Source: JAYWGN01 sp043778255 (GTDB taxonomy: Bacteria > Bacteroidota > Bacteroidia > Chitinophagales > Chitinophagaceae). From it: a stretch of DNA of 13,330 nucleotides. Numbering within the stretch: position 1 is the stretch's first letter; every line of letters begins with the position of its first letter. The notes beneath the pieces are model-generated. The model ran no database searches. It was not told where the DNA came from and saw only the letters and a list, made by a program, of their open reading frames with translations. Positions 6,625 to 13,330 of the stretch are shown one piece after another. The stretch is from contig JAYWGN010000065.1 of assembly GCA_043778255.1 (NCBI GenBank), positions 1 through 13,330 on the forward strand. Direction: 5' to 3'. Both the position numbers and the translations under genes were made by a program.

Positions 6625-9600
6625 ATGTATAAAAATATACTCTTATATTCAGCCTCATATTTTCGAATAATGTTTTTTGCAGTATCCTGCTTTTTTACAA
6701 TTACCACTCAGGCAAGAATAATTTATGTAGATCCAGCTACTGGCTATAATAATAATAATTTTGCCAACGGCGATGGGCTTTCATGGGCCAAGCCTTGTAA
6801 AGACTTAGTACATGCATTGTATTGGGCTTCTGCCAACGATGAAATATGGCTTAATAATGGTACTTACTATCCAGTACAAGCACCTGCTTTGGGTACACAA
6901 GGTGCCGACAGAAATGCAGCATTTTTTGCAAAAGACAACGTAAGAATATATGGAGGATTTTCTAAAGAGAATGGCGTAACCAGCTTTGCAGCAAGAAACC
7001 CTACTGCTTACCTAACCATACTTTCTGGAGATATACAAATAGATGGCAATAACACAAACAATAGCCGAAGAATAATTTATACAGGCCCTGGCAACGGCTT
7101 TGCAGTGCTTGATGGTGTTACGGTTAGAGATGCTTATGTAGAACCCAATAGTGAATTAGCTACTTATGGGGGGGCATTGTATTTAAATTATATATCGCCA
7201 ACCATTACCAACTGCAAATTTTTAAACAATATTGCCACACAAGGTGGGGCTGTTTTTTGCGATAAATCTAACCCAACGTTTAACTCTTGTGTTTTTAATA
7301 ACAACACAGCTAGCAATAACCCAGCAGGGTATGTAACCATTACTGGCAGGGGTGGTGCAGTATTTAATGCAGGCAGTTCTCCCAGATTTAATAGTTGTAG
7401 TTTTAGTGGCAATACAGCACTTAACAATTTTTCTTACGCAGGTAGTAATGCAGCGTTGGTAATAGATAACCAACCTAAATTTGGCAACAGCTCCCCTTCA
7501 TTCTACTCCTGCACATTTAGTGGTAATGGGGGTGGTGTAGTGGGGCAATCTTCTATTGTATTTAACAATGGAGGTGCTGCTTTTTTCCAAACTTGCAACT
7601 TTACTAATAACCCAACTGCAAGGGCTGTTAATAGTTTTAGTGGGGCTACCGATAGCTATGTTTCTTGCTTATTTGACGGCAATGCAGGGGGAATTAAAAT
7701 TAATGCTTCATCTACAACTATATATAATTGTACGTTTAAAAATAACAATGCAACAGTTCTAAATAGATATTCTGGCGATGAGCCCTTTTCGTGGGGTGGC
7801 GGTATTTCGTTAGAAAACACTAAATCGCCATTTCCCGTTATTTCTAATTGCTTAATTGTGAATAATAATGCTACAAGAGGTGGGGGTATAGATAATTATA
7901 GAAGTACAGCTAAAATAAACAATTGTACCATTGCTAATAATACCGCAGGAATTCAAGGTGGCGGTGGTACATACAACGAAGGGGCAGGTTATTCGGGTTT
8001 ATCATCAACTCCAATATATTATGCAGAGAAAACAACATACGGCAATTGTATTATTTATGGCAATACTGGTGGTAATGGATTGTTGCAAGATTCTATGAAA
8101 AGAAATTTCTTCGTAAAGCCAACTACTTCTTCTTATTATATTCCACCTAGCATTATAGTCGAATATTTAGATTATACTCACAGGCCAACTATTGCCAACT
8201 GTTTTATTGACAAATTTTCCAGAGATAGTATGGGTACTATTCCGTTTCAATATATATTTGGTGCACCTAATGTAGGTGTTTACTTAGCAACCGATGGTGG
8301 CAATAATGTACTAAATGTAAATCCGCTATTTGTTCAAGGTGGTTTTTCATTGCTCTCATGTTCTCGATGTGTAGATGCAGGAAACCCTGCTCACATACCA
8401 CCCAATTCACCTACACTATATTACGATATAGCAGGGCAGCCCAGGTTTTTTGGCCTTGTTGATATTGGATGTTACGAAAAACAAGCTGGTTCATCTGGCT
8501 ATTTAACCGTTAATACAGTATCTATTTGCCAAGGTACAAGTACCGTTATTTTTGGGCAAACACAATCTGCCGCAGGCAGCTATTTTAATACCTTCCCTGC
8601 TGCTAATGGTTGCGATAGTGTTATAAGAACCGATTTAGTATTATTGCCTAGCCCCAAAGCCGTTACTTTTAGCATTAATAATTGTGGTAATACTGGTACT
8701 ATAGTAGTTAAACCTACTTTAGGCAAAGCACCATTTTTGGTAGTATTAGATCCCTGGAATATTCCTGTATATAACATTGCTGCTGATAGTGCTGCCAGAT
8801 TTCCCAATAGGCTGGCTGGCAATTACAGCTATTTACTAAAAGATGCTAATGGCTGTTTCAATAATGTGTCGCCGGGTGCTTATTCGCCAGTTAGTTTACA
8901 AACTAATATCAATAGCCGCCCCATTTTGTATGTAGATGCGGCAGCCGCAGGCGATAATAGTGGTAGAAATTTTGCAAATGCCTTTACCGATTTGCAAGCT
9001 GCACTCGACCTTACCATTTGCCCTGGCGTTACGCAAATATGGGTTGCTAAAGGCACTTATTATCCTACTAAAGATATTGGTGGCAATTATACCTCTAGCA
9101 AGTCTGCCAATTTTAGAATGGTAAATAATGTAACTATTTACGGTGGTTTTAACCAACAAACAGGTGATACTACATTAGTTAGAAGAGATTGGAAAAAGAA
9201 TGTAACAATTTTAAGTGGTGAAATACAAAAGGATAATATCTTAATAAACAATAGCTACAATGTAATAAACAATGCAGGCAACAATTTAAATAATACCGCT
9301 GTAATAGATGGCTTTACTATAAGTGATGCCGCTAATAATTACGATGCTGGTGGTGGTACAACCAACGGTGGCGGTATGATCAATAGCGGTTCATCGCCTA
9401 CTATAAGAAATTGTAATTTCATAAATAATTTTGTATTAGCAGGCAGCAATGGATTTGGTGGCGCCATGTTCAATAAAAATTGTGCTCCTATCATTAGCAA
9501 TTGCCAATTTACAGGCAATACTGCATCTGGCAGTGTACTTGCATTTGGTGGTGCGGTATATAATGATAATAGTAACCCAGCTTTTACCAATTGTTTTTTT

Positions 9601-12600
9601 AATGCAAATTTTTGCTCAAATGCTAGTAACCAAAATGGTGGTGCTATATCATCGGCAGGAGGCAGTCCTGTTATTATTTCTAATTGCCTATTTACAGGTA
9701 ATGTAGGTGGTGCTGTAGCTACCTATGCCAACAATACCAATATTTTTAACTGTACTTTTTACGCCAATGTTGCCCCTGCTGGCTTTGGCGGTGCTTTATA
9801 TAATTATGGCGGTGCCAACTCAACGGTAACCAATTGTATAATGTGGGCAAATAATAATAACAATATTGTAGCTGCTACCGGTAGTCCGTTAATTAAAAAC
9901 TCATTGATAGGCATCCCTGGCGGACCTGGAGTTTTTAACCCTGCTTATGGAACTAATGGCGGTGGAAATATATTTGATGTAAGCCCAAGATTTACTCCTA
10001 GTTTACGTATTTCACCTTGCTCACCTGCAAAAGATGCTGGTACAAATACGGGTATAGCCGCACTAGATTTAGACAATAACCCAAGGTTAATTGGCTCTAC
10101 CGTAGATATGGGTTGTTACGAATTACAAACCTTGCTTGTAGCTTATGGTAGCACAGTGTATGTAAATGCAGCGGCTACAGGGTTAAATAATGGAACATCT
10201 TGGGCAAATGCATTTACTGATTTATCGGATGCACTAAAAATTACCAATTGCACTAGCATTACCAATATTTATGTTTCAAAAGGCACGTATTATCCTTCGT
10301 TAGATGAATACGATGGTATTGCAGCAAACAGCCAGGCACCCACTTTTGCTATGCGTCAGGGAGTAGGCATTTATGGTGGTTTTTCTGTGGCTGATGGCAT
10401 TATTACTTTTGCTGCAAGAAACCCAACTTTATACCCTACCATTCTTTCTGCCGATCACCAAAAAGATGGCCTACAAGAAAATAATTGCAAGGCTGTAGTT
10501 ACCGCTATTAGTGGGCTTAATGCCTCATCAGTATTAGATGGCTTTACTATTAGGGATGGATATAACAACACCACATCGGTAGGTGCAGGCTTTTATATTG
10601 CTGGATCATCGCCAACCATTACCAATTGTGTCATTACCAATAACAAAATAAATATGGAAGGCAGTTCCTTAGGTGCTGGTGCTTATGTAACAAGTGGCAG
10701 CCCAACATTTAATAAATGTAAGTTTATTGCCAACACAACTATTGGTACGTTGGCTGCTCACGGTGGTGGCATCTATAATTTAAATTCTGGTACTAAAGTG
10801 TACGATTGTGAATTTACTGGCAATCAACTTATTGCTACATCTAATGCCTTTGGTGCAGGCATTCATAGCTTATCAAGCACAGGTATATTGGTTGCAAGAT
10901 GTAAGTTTACATTTAACAGCACTAGTGCAGGCAACTCTGTTGGAGCAGGTATTTATGCCAATGCGGGTACACCTTTTCTTGTAGAAAATAGTTTATTCAC
11001 CAACAATACTGGCGGTGGTATTTGTGCCGATGGTAATAATATGTATATCACCAATTGTACAGTTGTAAATAATTATTCTAATATCCTCACTAATGCCGGA
11101 GGTTTTTTAAGCATCAACAATGCGCCAACTATTACCAACAGTATTTTTTATGGTAATAATAATGGAAACATTACAAACTTTACAGCAACCCCAAGTATAA
11201 AAAATAGCCTTGTACAAGGTAGCGGTGGTAGTGCTGCATGGGTAGCTAGTTATGGTACCAATGCCGGTGGCAATGTAGATGCCAACCCATTATTTAATGC
11301 AAATTTTAAACTAACCAACTGTTCACCTGCAGCCAATAGTGGCGATAATGTATTTGTTCCTTTACCGTTATTCGACTTAGAAAATTTACCACGTATTGTA
11401 AATAGTGTGGTTGATATGGGCTGTTACGAATCTACTTTTAACTTGGGTATTTATGGCACTAAATTGTATGTAAATGCAGGTGCAACTGGCACAAACGATG
11501 GTACAAGTTGGGCAAATGCTTTTACCGATTTGCAAACTGCATTAGGGTTAGCAAAGTGTATTAACGTAACTGAGGTATATGTATCTAAAGGCACCTATTA
11601 CCCAAGTTCAAATGTATCTAACGAAATTGTAAATAACAGGTATTCTTGTTTTAGAATGAAAAACAATTTATCTATTATTGGTGGTTTTTCGGTGGCAGAT
11701 GGTGTAACCACCCTGGCTGCCCGTAATGCAAGTTTATACCCTGCAATTCTTTCTGGCGATATACAACAAGATAATATTGACGGCAATAACGTATTTAATG
11801 TAATAAACAATTACAATAATGGGTTAGATACTACAGCAGTACTCGATGGTTTTACAATTACAAAAGCTACTAACAACTTTACAGGGCTTGGTGGTGGTGT
11901 TATCAACTTTAATTCATCGCCTAAATTTTTAAACTGTAAAATCACCAACAACTTTGCAGGTGGTACTTTTACAGCCCGTGGTGCAGGTATGCATAATATT
12001 AGTTGTTCGCCAATTTTACTTAACTGCTCTTTTACCAATAATAAGGCAAGTGGTATAGACAATGCTTTTGGTGCAGGCATCAGTAACAATAATGCAACAC
12101 CAAAAATAAGCCGTTGTAATTTTTTCAATAACGATGTATCTGCCCCTAACCCGGCAGGCAGTGCCATATATAGCAATGGTGGTAGTGCAGGCATTGATAA
12201 TAGTTTGTTTACAAATAATATTGGTAATGCCATTTGTGCAGACGCTAGTACTTTTTTTCTTTGGAACAATACCATTGCCAATAATACGGGTACAGCAAGT
12301 AGAGCCGGTGGTTTGTTTTTTATAAATTGTAGTCCCAATATTTTCAATACTATTGTCTATGGCAATACAATTGGCTCTGTTACCAATATTTCAGCTACAC
12401 CATCGTTTTTTTATTGCGATGTGCAAGGCAGTGGTGGCAGTGCAGCATGGAATGCTGCTTATGGTATTAATGCAGGTGCTAACAGGGATGAAAACCCATT
12501 GTTCACTCCCGATTATCAACTAACAGCATGTTCGCCATTAATCAATGTAGGCGATAATGGTTCTATATTCGGTTCACTAGATATTAATAATACCGCTAGA

Positions 12601-13330
12601 ATAAAAAATGGGGTAGTTGACTTAGGTTGTTACGAATCCAACACCTTTAATAGTGCGGTATATACAACTCCAATACTATATGTAAATGCCAATGCTACTA
12701 CGGGTACTAACGATGGTAGTAGTTGGGCAAACGCATTTACCAATTTACAAAATGCTTTGTATGTAACAAGGTTTGGCTGTGCTAATATTACAAGCATATA
12801 TGTTTCTAAAGGAACGTATTATCCAAATACTGATATAGCAGGTAATCCAACTACAACAAGGTTTGCTATCTTTCAAATGAAAAATAACCTAAGTATTGTT
12901 GGTGGTTTTTCTGTGGCAGATGGTGTAACTACTTTGGCTGCAAGAAATGCTACATTGTACCCTGCAATACTTTCTGGCGAAATTCAACAAGACAATAATA
13001 TAGCTAACAATGTTTTCAATATAATAAACAATTACAATACTGGTTTAGATACCACAGCAGTGTTAGATGGCCTTACACTTACAGGTGCCTATAACAATAA
13101 TACTGGTATTGGTGGTGCAATTTTCAATTATAATGTATCGCCTAAGTTTTTAAATTGTACAATTACCAACAACTTTGTTGGTGGCACTTACACAGCCCGT
13201 GGTGCAGGTATGCACAATGTAAATGGTGCACCAATTTTACGTAATTGCTCTGTTACCAATAATACTGCTGCAGGTATTGATAATGCTTTTGGTGCAGGTA
13301 TAAGCAACGAAAATAGTGCACCCAAAATAA
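6625..13330 (+). CDS. Giant secreted parallel beta-helix repeat protein (3' truncated)
   Basis: The frame is open from 6625 to the window end without a stop: at least 2,235 residues, C-terminus missing. The start at 6625 was chosen because it gives a 30-residue signal peptide (hydrophobic FFAVSCFFTITTQA, cleavage after TTQA) placed directly before the first domain; alternatives are 6445 (longer, odd composition) and 6670 (too short a leader). After it come five large units at about residues 32-618, 767-1166, 1177-1602, 1613-2004 and 2017 onward, with a non-helical module at 621-766. The units consist of right-handed beta-helix coils rich in Asn, Gly and Thr with repeated GG[AG]..N and NC.F..N motifs. 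The product is probably a cell-surface or released adhesin-like protein. A C-terminal sorting domain (type IX secretion) would be expected beyond the window but is not seen. No catalytic motif was recognised. No frameshift was found when translating every codon to the edge. Confidence 0.93.
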   Translation, partial: MYKNILLYSASYFRIMFFAVSCFFTITTQARIIYVDPATGYNNNNFANGDGLSWAKPCKDLVHALYWASANDEIWLNNGTYYPVQAPALGTQGADRNAAFFAKDNVRIYGGFSKENGVTSFAARNPTAYLTILSGDIQIDGNNTNNSRRIIYTGPGNGFAVLDGVTVRDAYVEPNSELATYGGALYLNYISPTITNCKFLNNIATQGGAVFCDKSNPTFNSCVFNNNTASNNPAGYVTITGRGGAVFNAGSSPRFNSCSFSGNTALNNFSYAGSNAALVIDNQPKFGNSSPSFYSCTFSGNGGGVVGQSSIVFNNGGAAFFQTCNFTNNPTARAVNSFSGATDSYVSCLFDGNAGGIKINASSTTIYNCTFKNNNATVLNRYSGDEPFSWGGGISLENTKSPFPVISNCLIVNNNATRGGGIDNYRSTAKINNCTIANNTAGIQGGGGTYNEGAGYSGLSSTPIYYAEKTTYGNCIIYGNTGGNGLLQDSMKRNFFVKPTTSSYYIPPSIIVEYLDYTHRPTIANCFIDKFSRDSMGTIPFQYIFGAPNVGVYLATDGGNNVLNVNPLFVQGGFSLLSCSRCVDAGNPAHIPPNSPTLYYDIAGQPRFFGLVDIGCYEKQAGSSGYLTVNTVSICQGTSTVIFGQTQSAAGSYFNTFPAANGCDSVIRTDLVLLPSPKAVTFSINNCGNTGTIVVKPTLGKAPFLVVLDPWNIPVYNIAADSAARFPNRLAGNYSYLLKDANGCFNNVSPGAYSPVSLQTNINSRPILYVDAAAAGDNSGRNFANAFTDLQAALDLTICPGVTQIWVAKGTYYPTKDIGGNYTSSKSANFRMVNNVTIYGGFNQQTGDTTLVRRDWKKNVTILSGEIQKDNILINNSYNVINNAGNNLNNTAVIDGFTISDAANNYDAGGGTTNGGGMINSGSSPTIRNCNFINNFVLAGSNGFGGAMFNKNCAPIISNCQFTGNTASGSVLAFGGAVYNDNSNPAFTNCFFNANFCSNASNQNGGAISSAGGSPVIISNCLFTGNVGGAVATYANNTNIFNCTFYANVAPAGFGGALYNYGGANSTVTNCIMWANNNNNIVAATGSPLIKNSLIGIPGGPGVFNPAYGTNGGGNIFDVSPRFTPSLRISPCSPAKDAGTNTGIAALDLDNNPRLIGSTVDMGCYELQTLLVAYGSTVYVNAAATGLNNGTSWANAFTDLSDALKITNCTSITNIYVSKGTYYPSLDEYDGIAANSQAPTFAMRQGVGIYGGFSVADGIITFAARNPTLYPTILSADHQKDGLQENNCKAVVTAISGLNASSVLDGFTIRDGYNNTTSVGAGFYIAGSSPTITNCVITNNKINMEGSSLGAGAYVTSGSPTFNKCKFIANTTIGTLAAHGGGIYNLNSGTKVYDCEFTGNQLIATSNAFGAGIHSLSSTGILVARCKFTFNSTSAGNSVGAGIYANAGTPFLVENSLFTNNTGGGICADGNNMYITNCTVVNNYSNILTNAGGFLSINNAPTITNSIFYGNNNGNITNFTATPSIKNSLVQGSGGSAAWVASYGTNAGGNVDANPLFNANFKLTNCSPAANSGDNVFVPLPLFDLENLPRIVNSVVDMGCYESTFNLGIYGTKLYVNAGATGTNDGTSWANAFTDLQTALGLAKCINVTEVYVSKGTYYPSSNVSNEIVNNRYSCFRMKNNLSIIGGFSVADGVTTLAARNASLYPAILSGDIQQDNIDGNNVFNVINNYNNGLDTTAVLDGFTITKATNNFTGLGGGVINFNSSPKFLNCKITNNFAGGTFTARGAGMHNISCSPILLNCSFTNNKASGIDNAFGAGISNNNATPKISRCNFFNNDVSAPNPAGSAIYSNGGSAGIDNSLFTNNIGNAICADASTFFLWNNTIANNTGTASRAGGLFFINCSPNIFNTIVYGNTIGSVTNISATPSFFYCDVQGSGGSAAWNAAYGINAGANRDENPLFTPDYQLTACSPLINVGDNGSIFGSLDINNTARIKNGVVDLGCYESNTFNSAVYTTPILYVNANATTGTNDGSSWANAFTNLQNALYVTRFGCANITSIYVSKGTYYPNTDIAGNPTTTRFAIFQMKNNLSIVGGFSVADGVTTLAARNATLYPAILSGEIQQDNNIANNVFNIINNYNTGLDTTAVLDGLTLTGAYNNNTGIGGAIFNYNVSPKFLNCTITNNFVGGTYTARGAGMHNVNGAPILRNCSVTNNTAAGIDNAFGAGISNENSAPKI
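6718..8478 (+). repeat. Beta-helix unit 1 (longest, most divergent)
   Basis: Residues about 32-618. The head reads IIYVDPATG, then GLSWAKPCKDLVHAL, NGTYYP and YGGF, with FAARNP, ILSGDIQ and VLDGVTV following. Coils then run with Cys at one position per turn (codons at 7213, 7288, 7396, 7510, 7594, 7666, 7729, 7849 and 7924). The tail is SRCVDAGN ... PRFFGLVDIGCYE. At 587 residues it is about 160-195 residues longer than the other complete units, mostly through additional coils between 7441 and 8340. Head residues deviate from units 2-5 (KP instead of the NA found in units 2-5, NNGTYYP instead of [SA]KGTYYP). Confidence 0.85.
8485..8922 (+). other. Non-helical linker module inside the giant protein
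   Basis: About 146 residues (621-766) lie between units 1 and 2 only. The first half reads SICQGTSTVIFGQ ... AGSYFNTFPAANGCDSVI, which resembles the ICQG...GSY...NGCDS modules seen in many Bacteroidota surface proteins. The second half (FSINNCGNTGTIVV ... NYSYLLKDANGCFN) looks like a second Ig-like or SprB-type fold. The other unit junctions are direct, with only 10-12 linking residues. Confidence 0.7.
8923..10122 (+). repeat. Beta-helix unit 2
   Basis: Residues about 767-1166 (400 residues). Head ILYVDAAAAGDNSG, FANAFTDLQAAL, WVAKGTYYP; then YGGFNQQTGDTTLVRRDW in place of the GGFSVADG..AARN form of later units, followed by ILSGEIQKDN and VIDGFTI. Coils show NGGGMIN...SPTIRNCNF, FGGAMFN...APIISNCQF and FGGAVYN...PAFTNCFF. 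The tail is CSPAKDAGTN ... PRLIGSTVDMGCYE. Confidence 0.87.
10153..11430 (+). repeat. Beta-helix unit 3
   Basis: Residues about 1177-1602 (426 residues). Head VYVNAAATGLNNGTSWANAF, TDLSDAL, YVSKGTYYPS; then GGFSVADG, FAARNPTLYPTILSADHQKD and VLDGFTIRDG. Coils carry SSPTITNCVI, SPTFNKCKF, GGGIYN, YDCEFTGN and ARCKFTFN. The tail reads VQGSGGSAAW, ANPLFNANFKL, CSPAANSGDN and VVDMGCYES. The VQGSGGSAAW segment recurs in unit 4. Confidence 0.88.
11461..12636 (+). repeat. Beta-helix unit 4
   Basis: Residues about 1613-2004 (392 residues). Head LYVNAGATGTNDGTSWANAF, TDLQTAL, YVSKGTYYPS; then GGFSVADGVTTLAARN, YPAILSGDIQQDN and VLDGFTI. Coils include GGGVIN...SPKFLNCKI, ARGAGMHN...SPILLNCSF and FGAGISN...PKISRCNF. 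The tail is VQGSGGSAAW, ENPLFTPDYQL, CSPLINVGDN, VVDLGCYES. It is the closest relative of unit 5 in this window. Confidence 0.9.
12673..13330 (+). repeat. Beta-helix unit 5 (cut by window edge)
   Basis: Residues from about 2017 to the edge. Head LYVNANATTGTNDGSSWANA, TNLQNAL, YVSKGTYYPN; then GGFSVADGVTTLAARN, YPAILSGEIQQDN and VLDGLTL. From GGF onward, 111 of 143 residues match unit 4 without a gap by hand count, while the head differs by in-frame insertions totalling three residues. The coil and tail parts continue past the window, so further units may follow. Confidence 0.9.

Noticed and set aside
11811..12347. A 178-codon open frame on the minus strand, rich in Leu, Pro, Ala and Lys, plus similar shorter ones near 7188-7473, 8580-8822, 8896-9159 and 9339-9590
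   Set aside because: They lie wholly inside the giant plus-strand gene, whose frame is open throughout and has clear repeat structure. Their low-complexity composition mirrors the Asn/Gly/Thr-rich repeat codons read backwards.
6718..13330. The repetitive DNA as a CRISPR array, transposon or non-coding satellite
   Set aside because: Repeats are about 1.2-2.2 kb, degenerate at third codon positions and in one open frame, which fits protein-coding units only.

Overview
The window looks like chromosomal DNA from an AT-rich member of the Bacteroidota, probably near the Chitinophagales. This is inferred from gene content: two LytTR-type two-component systems, a propeller/Y_Y_Y sensor kinase, a 7TMR-DISM sensor kinase, starts without Shine-Dalgarno sequences, TAnnTTTG-like -7 elements, and a huge secreted repeat protein containing an 'ICQG...NGCDS' module common in Bacteroidota surface proteins. 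No plasmid, phage, IS or CRISPR signature was seen.

Layout. (1) 2-2407 (+) is a sensor kinase cut by the left edge: beta-propeller remnant, Y_Y_Y domain, one membrane helix, GAF, and a LytS-type kinase core. It overlaps by ATGA with (2) 2404-3147 (+), a LytTR response regulator. (3) 3236-3306 (+) is tRNA-Gln (anticodon TTG), followed by a strong A/T-flanked hairpin that can terminate transcription from both sides. (4) A convergent operon on the minus strand encodes a 7TMR-DISM/HisKA_2 kinase (6220-4253) and, 24 bp downstream, a second LytTR regulator (4228-3470). (5) A 404-bp non-coding stretch (6221-6624) separates this operon from (6) an open frame from 6625 to the right edge (at least 2,235 codons, no stop, 3' end missing). 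It encodes a secreted, Asn/Gly-rich parallel beta-helix protein.

The giant gene is the most striking feature. After a signal peptide come five large units (the fifth cut off). Each starts with a YV[DN]...SW.[NK]..(T/K)DL..AL...KGTYYP-like head, continues with GGF...AARN...ILSG and LDGFTI signatures, runs through many coils of the form GG[AG]..N...P...NC.F..N, and, where complete, ends with a VD(M/I/L)GCYE tail. A non-helical module of about 146 residues sits only between units 1 and 2. Units 4 and 5 are near-duplicates in protein but differ at many synonymous sites. The coils resemble the GGA[ILV]/FxxN motifs of chlamydial Pmp proteins.

How the parts may work together (inference): both kinase-regulator pairs sense outside or envelope signals and control genes through LytTR domains. 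The second pair is divergent from the giant surface-protein gene, which makes that gene a plausible but unproven target. Short minus-strand open frames inside the giant gene, and those opposite the kinases, are shadows of the real genes and are not annotated.
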